Shown here: positions 1 through 8,521 of the stretch, in pieces
Layout: each line of letters opens with the position of its first letter
Position numbering within the stretch: the stretch's first letter is position 1
Source of the DNA: Flavobacteriales bacterium
GTDB lineage: Bacteria; Bacteroidota; Bacteroidia; Flavobacteriales_F; PHOS-HE28
DNA: 64,000 nt
Assembly: GCA_016699575.1 (NCBI GenBank)
Contig: CP064979.1
Coordinates: 3,038,001 to 3,102,000 of the forward strand
Direction of reading: 5' to 3'
Translations under genes and position numbers: made by a program
The notes under the pieces: model-generated
The model's input: only the letters and a program-made list of their open reading frames with translations
Told to the model about the DNA's origin: nothing
Databases searched by the model: none

Positions 1-128
1 AGTTGCTCGCGTTCTTCGGGCAGCAGATTCCGGAAGGCCTTCCGGAGCTCCTTGCGGAAGATGGATCGGTCAACCAGGCTGATCTTGTCCAGTACGCTGG
101 TGTAATAGGTGAGCAGGTCGATCTTCAT
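1..128 (-). CDS. Hypothetical protein, N-terminal part only (cut by window start)
   Basis: A frame opens with ATG at 128 on the minus strand and runs off the left edge, giving about 42 visible residues beginning MKIDLLTYYTSVLDKISLVD. The stretch is rich in Leu, Lys, Arg and Glu and looks like a soluble helical protein; no known domain can be recognised in so short a piece. It lies 68 bp downstream of the TonB-like gene on the same strand and could be co-transcribed with it. The other frames here are poorer candidates. I do not recognise the family. Confidence 0.5.
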   Translation of the reverse strand, partial: MKIDLLTYYTSVLDKISLVDRSIFRKELRKAFRNLLPEEREQ

Positions 129-196
129 GCGGCGGTGGTAACGAGCGCGGAACGGCCTTCGGAACGCCCGGGTTCCGGTGCTTCGACGAAAATGCG

Positions 197-943
197 CTAC
201 TGGGCGACGAACGTGAACCTGATCCAGCCTTTCTGCCCGCTTGGCGCATTCGCGGCCGGAGAGAACGCAGCGTCGCGAGCGGCGGACTCGGCCAGTTCGA
301 GCATGCATGGTTCGGTGGTCGTACTTCCGCTGGCATTGATCTCCGCACGGCGCACCTGTCCATCGCGGTCAACCTCAATGTCCACGAGCACCGCTCCGCC
401 TGTTTTGCATTGGTAGGCGGGTACTTTGATGTTTGCTCCGCGCTTCGGTTCGCCGATCAGGTCGAACGCGACGGTCACGTTACCCGCGACCTTCACGGGT
501 TTGGCTGGTTCCATGTACAGTTTCTTGTCCCACTTCTCCGGCGTAAGCTCCGGCACCACGATCTCTTCCCCGCGTTCCTGGCGCTCTTTCGCCAAACGAT
601 CGAACTCTTCCTGCTCAATGGCCTTCAGTTCCTCCATGCTTTTGGAGGCATACCGCTCCAGCATGGCCTCACTGGGTTTCGCGATCTCCGCGCTCACATT
701 GCTCAAGGCGTTGACAACAGGTTGATCCGCTTGAGGGTTCGCGTTCCTTTCCAGCAGCTGCTCCAACTCTTGTTCGGTCATCGGTGGTAGCACTTCCACA
801 TCGCGCAAGTTCAGTTCCACCTGTGCAGTTCGCCCTTTCATTTGGGCCAAGGACATGCCCAATAGAGCCACTGAATGCAGCAAGAGGGTGCCAATGACAC
901 CGTATTTGTGCCGGTCGAACCAAAGGTCGAACTTGTCCCACAT
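197..943 (-). CDS. TonB-like energy transducer protein
   Basis: This 248-residue protein has a short cytoplasmic N-terminus, one membrane segment at about residues 14-32 (YGVIGTLLLHSVALLGMSL), a long Glu/Lys/Gln-rich periplasmic stretch, and a C-terminal domain with the TonB pattern: a GGAVLVDIEVDRDGQV strand-turn, then a helix and a final RFTF strand. TonB proteins anchor in the inner membrane and pass energy from ExbB/ExbD to outer-membrane receptors. The linker here is charged and has no long Pro-Lys/Pro-Glu tract, so it may be a TonB-family protein with another task. No exbB/exbD lies nearby. The start is the ATG 11 nt after a clear -7 promoter element. Confidence 0.7.
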   Translation of the reverse strand: MWDKFDLWFDRHKYGVIGTLLLHSVALLGMSLAQMKGRTAQVELNLRDVEVLPPMTEQELEQLLERNANPQADQPVVNALSNVSAEIAKPSEAMLERYASKSMEELKAIEQEEFDRLAKERQERGEEIVVPELTPEKWDKKLYMEPAKPVKVAGNVTVAFDLIGEPKRGANIKVPAYQCKTGGAVLVDIEVDRDGQVRRAEINASGSTTTEPCMLELAESAARDAAFSPAANAPSGQKGWIRFTFVAQ

Positions 944-953
944 GGCTTAGCCA

Positions 954-960
954 CAAAGTA
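954..960 (-). promoter_or_regulatory. Bacteroidota-type -7 promoter element (TACTTTG) for the TonB-like gene
   Basis: The minus strand reads TACTTTG at 960-954, matching the Bacteroidota consensus TAnnTTTG. It lies 10 nt before the ATG at 943, so transcription would start almost at the start codon. No clear TTG -33 element lies 19-21 nt upstream. It sits in the 32-bp gap after the methyltransferase gene. Confidence 0.45.
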
Positions 961-975
961 AGGCGCGCATCCCTT

Positions 976-2298
976 CTAACGCATTCTGATGCGCCAAGGT
1001 GCAGGCCACCGATTGTTCCAGCGGTTGCCGGCACCTTTCAGCCAGCCCAGAACGTTGCCTTCGTGGACGGCGAGCACATGGCCGGAAGCGTTGGCCGCCG
1101 GTAGGGTTTCGCCGCGCAGGTAGCGCAGGGCATCAGCGTTGTTGAGGTCCATTCGCGGGGTGCGTTCGTGCAACAGCGAAGGGCACAAGGCCAATGCAGC
1201 GTGTGGTGCCCATTCGTTGCCCTTGCGTACTGCCATGGGGGTTCCCTGGGCGATCGTCCGGACGGTGGATACGATGCGTTGTGCGGCATGACCCAACGCT
1301 GCACCGAGCGCATGCGCCACACCTTCCTGCTCGGTGATGCGGATCTCCACGGACGGATCGATGAAGTCGTGCATGTCTTTTGCAGGCGGCGCCGGGCTCG
1401 GCGCATTGTGCACAGGTCCTGTCCGATCACCCGGTTTAAAGAGCACCGCCATGAACAATCCTTCACCGCGCACGCTCGGCGGAATGCAGCGGATGCCAGT
1501 TCCATCGCGGCCGCGCACCATGCCCCAGGCAACATCCAGTTGCACGTCGATGTGCAGCGCGCCCGACATGTCCATCATGCGCGCCACCTGATCTTCGTTC
1601 TCCGCGGGCTCGAAGGTGCAGGTGCTGTAGATGAGTACGCCGCCTGGTTTCAACGCTGGCCAGATGGCATCCATGATGGAATTCTGGCGCATCGCGCGAT
1701 CCCGCACCAGGCGTGGGCTCCATTGCTCCACGGCGAAGTCGTCCTTGCGCATGAGACCCTCGCCACTGCACGGTGCGTCGACCAGAACAACATCGAAAGT
1801 TGGTCCTAGCGCGCCGAAACGCCCGGGAACATCGTTGGTGATCACCGTATCCGTGGCTCCCCACTTCCACAGGTTCTCGCAAAGAATTGAGGCGCGCCGC
1901 CGGTCAACTTCGTTGCTCACCAACAGCGAACCGGCAGGCAACAGGCTCCTCAAGTGCGTTGACTTGCCACCGGGTGCAGCGCACAGATCCAGCGCCACCA
2001 TCGGAGTGTTCGGGAAGCCCGCTGCCCTGAAGCACTGCTCCAACACCATACTGCTCGCCTCCTGTACATAGTAGGCACCGGAATGCAGTCGTGGGTCGAG
2101 GGTGAATTTGGGACGTTCATCCAGGTAGATGCCATGTGAACACCATGGCACGGGCTGGCCGGAGATGTTCCCCGGCTTGGAAGGGTTGATCCGGATGCTG
2201 ACCGGTACCGGACCACCGATCGAACGTTCGAAAGCACTGGAACCGTCACCCAGATTGTTGCGCAAGGCTTCAACCAGGTCGGGTTTCAGCGTGCGCAT
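976..2298 (-). CDS. RsmF-type rRNA (cytosine-C5) methyltransferase, NOL1/NOP2/Sun family
   Basis: This 440-residue enzyme should use S-adenosylmethionine to methylate C5 of a cytosine in rRNA. The SAM-binding motif I is at about 101-116 (LDLCAAPGGKSTHL). The two family cysteines are visible in PCSGEG (about 176-181) and STCTFEPAENE (about 225-235); in this family one is the catalytic nucleophile and the other releases the product. The C-terminal ~130 residues fit the extra RNA-binding (PUA-like) domain of RsmF/YebU relatives rather than RsmB, which has a NusB-like N-terminal domain missing here. The gene ends 6 nt downstream of purA and probably shares its transcript. The exact target cytosine cannot be read from sequence. 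Confidence 0.85.
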   Translation of the reverse strand: MRTLKPDLVEALRNNLGDGSSAFERSIGGPVPVSIRINPSKPGNISGQPVPWCSHGIYLDERPKFTLDPRLHSGAYYVQEASSMVLEQCFRAAGFPNTPMVALDLCAAPGGKSTHLRSLLPAGSLLVSNEVDRRRASILCENLWKWGATDTVITNDVPGRFGALGPTFDVVLVDAPCSGEGLMRKDDFAVEQWSPRLVRDRAMRQNSIMDAIWPALKPGGVLIYSTCTFEPAENEDQVARMMDMSGALHIDVQLDVAWGMVRGRDGTGIRCIPPSVRGEGLFMAVLFKPGDRTGPVHNAPSPAPPAKDMHDFIDPSVEIRITEQEGVAHALGAALGHAAQRIVSTVRTIAQGTPMAVRKGNEWAPHAALALCPSLLHERTPRMDLNNADALRYLRGETLPAANASGHVLAVHEGNVLGWLKGAGNRWNNRWPAPWRIRMR

Positions 2299-2304
2299 GG
2301 GCGC

Positions 2305-3567
2305 TCAGTGCACGGCTGCTCGATCGCGTAGCACCATTTGCTCGCGGCCGGGCCCAAGGCTCACCATGGTGATGGGTACGCCAACGGCATGTTCGATCCT
2401 CTCAACGAAACCGGAGAGCTGAGCATCGACATGATCGCTGGCTTTCCAGCCGTTCATGTCCTCGTAAACCGGTTCAATGGCGGTGGTGATGTCGTAGGGC
2501 ATGCGGTCGGTCAACTTGCCGTTCACCTTGTAGTGCGTGCAGATCTTCACTTCACCCATGCCGCTCAGCACGTCCGCCTTCGTCATGGCGAGTTCGGTGA
2601 TGCCATTGATGAGCACCGCGAAACGCAATGCTGGCAGGTCGAGCCAGCCGCAGCGCCGCGGACGGCCCGTGGTGGCGCCGAACTCTCCTCCGGCCTGGCG
2701 GATGCTCTCGCCAAGCTCATTGTCCAGCTCGGTGGGGAAGGGGCCGGAGCCCACGCGCGTGCAGTACGCCTTGAAGATGCCGATGACCTTGCCGATGCGC
2801 TGCGGGGCCACACCAAGACCCGTGCAGGCGCCAGCCGAGATGGTGTTGCTGCTGGTGACGAAGGGATAAGTGCCGAAATCGATGTCGAGCAAGGTGCCTT
2901 GCGCGCCTTCGGCCAATAAGTGCTGACCACTGCGCAGGGCCTCGTCCACGAAGTGCTCGCTGTCCACCAGAGGCAGTTCGCGCAGGCGCATCACGGCATC
3001 GAGCCATTCCTGCTCGTTGAAGGTGGCCGACGGTTGCTCAGGGTACATGGCCAACAACCGCTCGTGCTTCTTCTTCAGCGTCGTGTAGCGGTCCTTCATG
3101 TCGGCCATCTCAAGATCGCCCACGCGCATCCCATTGCGCCCGGTCTTGTCCATGTACGTCGGGCCGATGCCCTTCAGTGTGCTACCGATCTTGCTCTTGC
3201 CCTTGTCCGCTTCGCTGGCCGCATCGAGCGCGCGGTGGCTCGGCAGGATCAAGTGCGCGCGCCGACCGATGCGCAGGTTCTCACGCACATCGATGCCGAT
3301 GGCCTTCAGGCTGTCCACCTCCCGCATGAAGATGATCGGGTCGATGACCACGCCGTTCCCTACGAGGTTGATGATGCCCGGACGGAACACCCCGCTGGGG
3401 ATCGTGTGCAGCACATGCTTCCGCCCGTTGATGATCAGCGTATGCCCGGCGTTCGGGCCGCCTTGGAAGCGAGCCACCACACCGTAGTCGGGGGTGATGG
3501 TATCAACGACTTTCCCTTTGCCCTCGTCGCCCCATTGTGCGCCCAGCAGCACGTCAACGCGTGCCAT
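2305..3567 (-). CDS. purA: Adenylosuccinate synthetase
   Basis: PurA joins IMP and aspartate using GTP, the first step from IMP to AMP. The 420 residues match the family length. The N-terminal GTP loop is GAQWGDEGKGKVVD (about 8-21), followed by GGPNAGHT (about 36-43) with the catalytic His, and GSGPFPTEL and TGRPRRCGWLD further on. The start ATG is 3 nt after the stop of the STAS gene, so purA is the third gene of a Fur-STAS-purA-methyltransferase run on the minus strand. purB, which acts next, is far away at 36.5-37.9 kb. Nothing abnormal is seen. Confidence 0.97.
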   Translation of the reverse strand: MARVDVLLGAQWGDEGKGKVVDTITPDYGVVARFQGGPNAGHTLIINGRKHVLHTIPSGVFRPGIINLVGNGVVIDPIIFMREVDSLKAIGIDVRENLRIGRRAHLILPSHRALDAASEADKGKSKIGSTLKGIGPTYMDKTGRNGMRVGDLEMADMKDRYTTLKKKHERLLAMYPEQPSATFNEQEWLDAVMRLRELPLVDSEHFVDEALRSGQHLLAEGAQGTLLDIDFGTYPFVTSSNTISAGACTGLGVAPQRIGKVIGIFKAYCTRVGSGPFPTELDNELGESIRQAGGEFGATTGRPRRCGWLDLPALRFAVLINGITELAMTKADVLSGMGEVKICTHYKVNGKLTDRMPYDITTAIEPVYEDMNGWKASDHVDAQLSGFVERIEHAVGVPITMVSLGPGREQMVLRDRAAVH

Positions 3568-3569
3568 GG

Positions 3570-3938
3570 TCAGGCGAGCGTCCGCATTTTCTCCACGGCG
3601 TCCGTCTCGCTGGGGAAGATCTGGAACACTTGGTCGAGCTTGGTGACGAGGAACAGCGTGCGCACGCTCTGGCTCAGGCGGCAGAGGTACGTGTCACCTC
3701 CGGCGTTGCGCGTTTTGGTCAACACGCTGATGAGGATATTGAGGCCGGTGCTGTTCATGTACTGCAGGTCGTGCAGATTGAGGATCACTTTGTTGTGCCC
3801 CTTGGCCACCACATCGTCCAGGGTGGCCAGCAATTGATCGGCGTGCACCTGGTCCATCAGGCGGCCGAAGAGTAGGAAGACCTGGCAGCCTTCACGTTCT
3901 TTCACGGTGATCTCGAAGGGTTGCACGCTGGTGCTCAT
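3570..3938 (-). CDS. STAS-domain protein (anti-sigma factor antagonist-like)
   Basis: A 122-residue single-domain protein with the STAS fold pattern: an opening strand (EITVKEREGCQVFLLFGRL), a central VILNLHDLQYMNSTGLNIL segment and a C-terminal helix. The Ser in the MNSTG motif (about residue 63) sits where SpoIIAA-type antagonists are phosphorylated. Such proteins bind kinase-type anti-sigma factors or act in partner-switching pathways; no kinase or phosphatase partner lies nearby. Its ATG overlaps the stop of the fur-like gene by four bases (ATGA), implying coupled translation, and it lies 3 nt from purA. The biological target is unknown. Confidence 0.8.
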   Translation of the reverse strand: MSTSVQPFEITVKEREGCQVFLLFGRLMDQVHADQLLATLDDVVAKGHNKVILNLHDLQYMNSTGLNILISVLTKTRNAGGDTYLCRLSQSVRTLFLVTKLDQVFQIFPSETDAVEKMRTLA

Positions 3939-4420
3939 GCTTTGCGTGCCGACATGGTCGGCGGGTTGGTGTTGTTCTCCGCGCAGGTGCGGCACTGGCC
4001 GTAAAGATGCAACGCATGGTGATGCACCCGGAACCCGGTGACTTCCGCCACGGTATCGCGGATGTTCTGGATGCGCGGGTCGCAGAATTCCTGCACTGCG
4101 TTGCAGGTGGAGCAGATCAGGTGATCGTGCTGGCGGTAGCTGTGGGCCTTCTCGAACTGGGCCTGGGCCTGCCCGAAGCGGTGTTTGCGGACGAGCTCGC
4201 ATTCCACCAGCAGGTCCATGGTGTTGTACAGCGTGGCGCGGCTCACACGGTAGTTCTTGCCCTTCATGCGGGTGTAGAGCCGGTCGATGTCGAAGTGCCC
4301 GTCGTGGTCGTACACCTCGCTCAGGATGGCGAAACGCTCGGGCGTCTTCCGGTGCCCGTTGCGTTCCAGGTACTCGGTGAAAATGCGCTTGACGTTCTCC
4401 TTGTGCACGGCGGGTGCCAT
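3935..4420 (-). CDS. Fur-family metal-responsive transcriptional regulator
   Basis: This 161-residue protein has the Fur pattern: an N-terminal winged helix (RKTPERFAILSEVY, then SRATLYNTMDLLVECELV as the recognition region), a dimerisation/metal domain with the His-rich HDHLICSTCNAVQEFCD segment, and C-terminal HHHALHLYGQCRTC. The CSTC and CRTC pairs fit a structural zinc site. Fur-family proteins repress iron, zinc or peroxide genes; the metal cannot be told from sequence. The chosen ATG lies 4 nt after a TACTTTCG element, so the transcript may be nearly leaderless. It heads the Fur-STAS-purA-methyltransferase run. Confidence 0.88.
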   Translation of the reverse strand: MAPAVHKENVKRIFTEYLERNGHRKTPERFAILSEVYDHDGHFDIDRLYTRMKGKNYRVSRATLYNTMDLLVECELVRKHRFGQAQAQFEKAHSYRQHDHLICSTCNAVQEFCDPRIQNIRDTVAEVTGFRVHHHALHLYGQCRTCAENNTNPPTMSARKA

Positions 4421-4424
4421 GGGG

Positions 4425-4432
4425 CGAAAGTA
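4425..4432 (-). promoter_or_regulatory. Probable -7 promoter element (TACTTTCG) of the fur-like gene
   Basis: The minus strand reads TACTTTCG at 4432-4425, one mismatch from TAnnTTTG, only 4 nt before the ATG at 4420. No TTG -33 box is seen at the usual distance. The closeness to the start codon would give a leaderless message. Confidence 0.35.
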
Positions 4433-4485
4433 CCCCTCGCCACCGCACGGGCTGATACCCGGTCGGCTCCGGGAAGGACTTTCGA

Positions 4486-6711
4486 TCAATTGTCGATGCG
4501 CTCCACGCTGCGCACCCCTTCCACATCGCGCAATTTGGCAATGAGCTGTTGCAGGTGGTCGGTGTCCTGCACGTAGGCCATCACCTTGCCCTCGAATATG
4601 CCGTCCTTGCTCTCGAAGCTGATGGAACGCATGTTCACGTTGTGCTGGCCGCTGATGATGGTGGTGATGTTGAGCACGATGCCGGCGCTGTCGATCCCGC
4701 TGAACTTCAGGCCGGCGAGGAATTCCATCTGGTCTTTGCCCCTCCATCGCGCCTTCACGATGCGATAGGCGAAGTTGCTCATGAGCTGCACGGCGTTCGG
4801 GCAGTTCACGCGGTGCACCTTGATGCCGTCGTGCTGGGTGATGAAGCCGAACACGTCATCGCCCGGGATCGGGTTGCAGCACTTGCTCAGTTGGTAGTTG
4901 ATCCGTTGCAGATCATCGCCCAGCAGCAATGCGCCGCCCTGTGTGCCCCGGATCTCCGCCACCACTTCCTCCAAAGGGCGTTCCTCCGGTTGTGCCGAGG
5001 GCACGGGCAGTTCCAGCCGCCCCTTGGGCCCCACCGCGGGCGAAAGTTTGTCCAGGTCGTAGCGGCCGCGTGCCACGTGCCAGAAAAGGTCGTTCTCGGT
5101 GGTGGCGCGGTAGTGCCCGGCCAGCGTGGCGATGTTCTGCTTGTTCGGCTTCACGCCCCAACGGCGGAAGTGGTCCTCCACGCTTTCGCGCCCCACCACG
5201 GCCAGTTTCTTTTTCTGTTCGCGCAGGTTCTGCTTGATGCGGTGCTTCGCCTTGGCCGTCACCACGTAGTTCAGCCAGTCCTCCTTGGGCTGCTGTTTCT
5301 TGCTGGTGATGATCTCGATCTGGTCGCCGTTGCGCAGCGCGTGGCTCAAGGGCACCAGCTTGTGGTTCACCTTGGCGCCGATGCATTGGCGGCCCAGGTC
5401 GGTATGGATGTCGAACGCGAAATCCAGTGCGGTGCTTCCCGCGGGCAACGTGCGCATGTCGCCGCTCGGGGTGAAGGCCACGATCTCCTCGCTGAAAAGG
5501 TTCAGCTTGAAATCGTTCACGAAGTCGATGGCGTTCGCACTGGGCTCTTCCAGCATCTCGCGGATGCGGTCCACCCATGCGTCCATGGCGCTCTGCTTAT
5601 CGTCGTTGTCCTTGTAGCGCCAATGGGCCGCGTAGCCCATCTCGGCCACCTCGTCCATACGGCGGCTGCGGATCTGCACTTCCACCCAACGGCCGCCCGG
5701 GCTCATCACCGTGGTGTGCAGGCTTTCGTAGCCGTTGGCCTTGGGCAGGCTGATCCAATCGCGCAGGCGATCGGGGTTGGGCTGGTAGTAGTCCGTGACG
5801 ATGGAGTACACCTTCCAGCAATCGGCCTTCTCCAGTTCAGGCCGGCTGTCCACGATGATGCGGATGGCGAACACGTCGTACACCTCCTCGAACGTGACGT
5901 TCTTCTTCTGCATCTTGTTGTAGATGCTGTGCACGCTCTTGGGCCTTCCCTTGATCTCGTACGTGAAGCCTTCTTTTTCCAGTGCCGCGGCGATGGGCAG
6001 CGAGAAGCGGCTGATGAAGCGCTTGCGCACCGGTTCGCTCTTCTTCAGCTTCGTGCTGATCTCCTCGAAGATCTCCGGCTCCTTGTACTTGAGCGACAGG
6101 TCCTCCAGTTCGTTCTTGATCTTGTAGAGCCCCAGCCGGTGGGCGAGCGGCGCGTACATGAAGAGCGTTTCGCTGGCGATCTTCAGTTGTTTGTCGCGGG
6201 CCATGCTCTCCAGCGTGCGCATGTTGTGCAACCGGTCGGCGAGCTTGATCAGGATCACGCGCACGTCCTGCGCCATGCTCAACAGCACCTTGCGGAAGTT
6301 CTCCGCTTGCGCGCTGTCGGCCATGCTGAGGCCGCTGATCTTGGTGAGCCCGTCGATGATGATGGCTTCCGTGGGCCCGAAGATCTCGCGCACGTCGTCC
6401 AGCGTCAGGTCGGTGTCCTCCACGGTGTCGTGGAGCAATGCGCACAGCACGCTGGTGGGCCCCAGGCCGATCTCTTCGGCGCAGATGCGCGCCACGGCGA
6501 TGGGGTGGTAGATGTAGGGTTCCCCCGTCTTGCGCCGCTGTTCCTTGTGCGCCTCCAGGGCGATGTTGAACGCTTTGCGGACACGCAGCACATCCTCGCG
6601 TTTGCGTTCGCCTTTCAACGAACGCAGCAGACCGCGGTAGCGTGAGAGGATCTCGCGCTTCTCCTTCTCCAGATCGATGACGGGGGCGGTGGCGCCTGCT
6701 GTGTTGTCCAT
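4486..6711 (-). CDS. Bifunctional (p)ppGpp synthetase/hydrolase, RelA/SpoT family
   Basis: This 741-residue stringent-response enzyme makes and/or degrades (p)ppGpp. The hydrolase HD domain is intact, with the HDTVEDTDLT metal motif near residue 95. The synthetase domain carries YDVFAIRII and the KANGYESLHTTV motif. A TGS domain (FTPSGDMRTLPAGSTALDFA) follows, then a Cys-containing linker (SKCCNPIPGDDVFG) and a C-terminal ACT domain. Both catalytic motifs point to a bifunctional Rsh/SpoT-type enzyme, as expected where a single long RSH is present. I chose the ATG at 6711 (MDNTAG) over a TTG three codons upstream, because that TTG lies inside the promoter -7 element. Confidence 0.95.
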   Translation of the reverse strand: MDNTAGATAPVIDLEKEKREILSRYRGLLRSLKGERKREDVLRVRKAFNIALEAHKEQRRKTGEPYIYHPIAVARICAEEIGLGPTSVLCALLHDTVEDTDLTLDDVREIFGPTEAIIIDGLTKISGLSMADSAQAENFRKVLLSMAQDVRVILIKLADRLHNMRTLESMARDKQLKIASETLFMYAPLAHRLGLYKIKNELEDLSLKYKEPEIFEEISTKLKKSEPVRKRFISRFSLPIAAALEKEGFTYEIKGRPKSVHSIYNKMQKKNVTFEEVYDVFAIRIIVDSRPELEKADCWKVYSIVTDYYQPNPDRLRDWISLPKANGYESLHTTVMSPGGRWVEVQIRSRRMDEVAEMGYAAHWRYKDNDDKQSAMDAWVDRIREMLEEPSANAIDFVNDFKLNLFSEEIVAFTPSGDMRTLPAGSTALDFAFDIHTDLGRQCIGAKVNHKLVPLSHALRNGDQIEIITSKKQQPKEDWLNYVVTAKAKHRIKQNLREQKKKLAVVGRESVEDHFRRWGVKPNKQNIATLAGHYRATTENDLFWHVARGRYDLDKLSPAVGPKGRLELPVPSAQPEERPLEEVVAEIRGTQGGALLLGDDLQRINYQLSKCCNPIPGDDVFGFITQHDGIKVHRVNCPNAVQLMSNFAYRIVKARWRGKDQMEFLAGLKFSGIDSAGIVLNITTIISGQHNVNMRSISFESKDGIFEGKVMAYVQDTDHLQQLIAKLRDVEGVRSVERIDN

Positions 6712-6717
6712 CGTCCA

Positions 6718-6747
6718 CAAAGTAAGCCTGTGCGGTGGCCCTTACAA
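6718..6747 (-). promoter_or_regulatory. Bacteroidota promoter (TTG-N20-TACTTTG) of the RelA/SpoT gene
   Basis: On the minus strand TTG (6747-6745) is followed after 20 nt by TACTTTG (6724-6718), a good match to the Bacteroidota TTTG-N19/21-TAnnTTTG promoter. The ATG follows 6 nt later, so the message should be leaderless or nearly so. The -33 box overlaps the stop codon of the fumarylacetoacetase gene. Confidence 0.6.
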
Positions 6748-8022
6748 CGCGGGCAGCACACGGGCGCGCACTTCGCCGAAACCGATGCGTACCCCGTTGC
6801 GTTCGGCATGCCCGCGCATCACCACCGTGTCGCCGTCCTCGATGAACTTACGCTCGCTGCCGTCGTTCAGTTGCAGTGGTTTGGTGCCTTTCCAGGCGAG
6901 CTCCAGCATGCTGCCATAGCTGTCCGGCGTGTCGCCACTGATGGTGCCGCTGGCCATCAGGTCGCCGGCGTTGATGTTGCAGCCGTTCACCGTGTGGTGC
7001 GCCAACTGCTGCGCCATGTTCCAGTACTGGTGCTTGAAGTTGCTCCGGCAGATCACCGTCTCCTCGGTGCTCCCCGCCGGTTGGATGGCCACTTCCAACG
7101 GAATGTCGAAGTGCTTGTTGCCAGCGTATTGCAAGTAGGGGAGCACTGCTGGATCTTGTGTGGGGCCGGGAACGCGGAAGGGTTCCAGTGCATCGAGCGT
7201 CACCACCCACGGTGAAATGGACGTGGCGAAATTCTTCCCGAGGAAGGGGCCTAGCGGGACGTATTCCCATGCCTGGATGTCGCGCGCGCTCCAATCGTTC
7301 ACCAGCACCAGACCGAAGATGTGCTCTTCCGCGTCGGCTGTGCCGATGGAATGCCCAAGACCTGTGCCGTGGCACGTGAAGAAACCGACCTCCAGTTCGA
7401 AGTCCAACTGGCGTGTGGGGCCGTAGATGGGCGCCTCGTCCGGGCTGGGTTTGTATTGCCCTTTCGGGCGGTGGAAGTCCCTCCCGCTCGGGATGATGCT
7501 GCTGGCCCGACCGTGGTAGCCGACGGGCAAGTGCAACCAGTTCGGAAGCAGTGCGTTGCTGGGGTCGCGGAACATGCAACCCACGTTGTAGGCGTGTTGG
7601 CGGCTGCTGTAGAAGTCGGTGTAGTCGCCGATGAGAACGGGCAACTCCATGGTCAATTCTTGCACGGGTACGAGTGCCTTGCGCACGGTTGCGCGTGCCG
7701 CTTCGTTCCCCGGATCATCGCGCAGGAGCCACGACAGGTCTTGGCGCAATTCGCGAGCGAACGAACGATCGGAGAACAAGCTGTTCAGCTGTTCGGTCAT
7801 GATCTCGTGAGCGCGCCCTTCCGTGCAAGGAAGCAAGCCGCGCTCCGAAAGCCCGAAAAGATCGATGGCCATGTTCCCGATGCGGCTCCAGGCCGAGCTC
7901 GGCTTCTGGCCATGGCGGCCACTTCCGAAGGGCAGGTTCTGGATGGGGAAGTCGCTGTCGGCGGGAACATCGACCCAACTGCGGAGCGATGGGTCGTTGG
8001 GGGATATTTTCGGCGATGACAT
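6742..8022 (-). CDS. fahA: Fumarylacetoacetase
   Basis: FahA hydrolyses fumarylacetoacetate to fumarate and acetoacetate, the last step of tyrosine degradation through homogentisate. The 426 residues match the family. Visible features are an N-terminal SH3-like domain with DFPIQNLPFG, the substrate/metal segment PTRQLDFELEVGFF, VNDWSARDIQAWEYVPLGPF, and a C-terminal DLMASGTISG loop. No other tyrosine-catabolic gene is in the window. The chosen ATG (MSSPKISPND) overlaps, on the opposite strand, the ATG of the next gene; a longer start at 8088 would add 22 residues inside that divergent gene and is less likely. Confidence 0.95.
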   Translation of the reverse strand: MSSPKISPNDPSLRSWVDVPADSDFPIQNLPFGSGRHGQKPSSAWSRIGNMAIDLFGLSERGLLPCTEGRAHEIMTEQLNSLFSDRSFARELRQDLSWLLRDDPGNEAARATVRKALVPVQELTMELPVLIGDYTDFYSSRQHAYNVGCMFRDPSNALLPNWLHLPVGYHGRASSIIPSGRDFHRPKGQYKPSPDEAPIYGPTRQLDFELEVGFFTCHGTGLGHSIGTADAEEHIFGLVLVNDWSARDIQAWEYVPLGPFLGKNFATSISPWVVTLDALEPFRVPGPTQDPAVLPYLQYAGNKHFDIPLEVAIQPAGSTEETVICRSNFKHQYWNMAQQLAHHTVNGCNINAGDLMASGTISGDTPDSYGSMLELAWKGTKPLQLNDGSERKFIEDGDTVVMRGHAERNGVRIGFGEVRARVLPAL

Positions 8023-8521
8023 GGGCCAAAGGTCATTCTTCCACGCCAACCCCGGTAGGACCGATCGACGTGCGGTTGCGCGGATCATCGCGTTCGGGTT
8101 CGTGGCGGTCCATGCAGTATTGCTTGTGGCCTACACCTTCCCGGCGGAGCAGGTGCCCGTGCGTCTGCGCTTCTGGTCGCAAGCATACGCTCGTGTGCTC
8201 TTCCACCAGGACTGGCGGCTTTTCGCGCCCGATCCGCCGGCGTGCGGTTGCACGTTGCAGGTGAAGGGGACGGACGACGGGGCATGGACGGACCTCAGTG
8301 ACCAAAGCCGCCATTTCATCTGGCAGCGCATGTGCGCGAATGCCTGCCGCTATGCCGAGGCGGGCCTTGCGCCAGGTGCTTCCACGGTGAATGCGCCATT
8401 GCCGCTCACCCGGACCTTGGAGACCATGGCCGAACAGGTGCCGCGCAAGGGACCCTTGTTGGTGCGCATGATGCGGTGCGAAGAAGCTCTGGTGACCATC
8501 GAACTCGTTGCGCACCGATGA
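8021..8521 (+). CDS. Membrane-anchored protein resembling DUF5819 family
   Basis: A 166-residue protein with one membrane segment near the N-terminus (IIAFGFVAVHAVLLVAYTFP, about 22-41), followed by a soluble domain with VLFHQDWRLFAPDPP, the Trp/Phe-Ala-Pro pattern I associate with DUF5819 proteins. These often sit beside HTTM (vitamin K-dependent carboxylase-like) membrane proteins, and the next gene is of that kind, overlapping by ATGA. The pair probably forms one membrane complex of unknown role. The ATG used overlaps the divergent fahA start by two bases, leaving no spacer for two promoters, so one start may be misplaced. Confidence 0.6.
   Translation: MGQRSFFHANPGRTDRRAVARIIAFGFVAVHAVLLVAYTFPAEQVPVRLRFWSQAYARVLFHQDWRLFAPDPPACGCTLQVKGTDDGAWTDLSDQSRHFIWQRMCANACRYAEAGLAPGASTVNAPLPLTRTLETMAEQVPRKGPLLVRMMRCEEALVTIELVAHR

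Noticed and set aside
4549..6645. A 698-codon open frame on the plus strand opposite the RelA/SpoT gene
   Set aside because: It is an antisense shadow caused by high GC at third positions; its His/Leu/Val-rich translation has no family pattern, while the minus strand encodes a complete RelA/SpoT enzyme.
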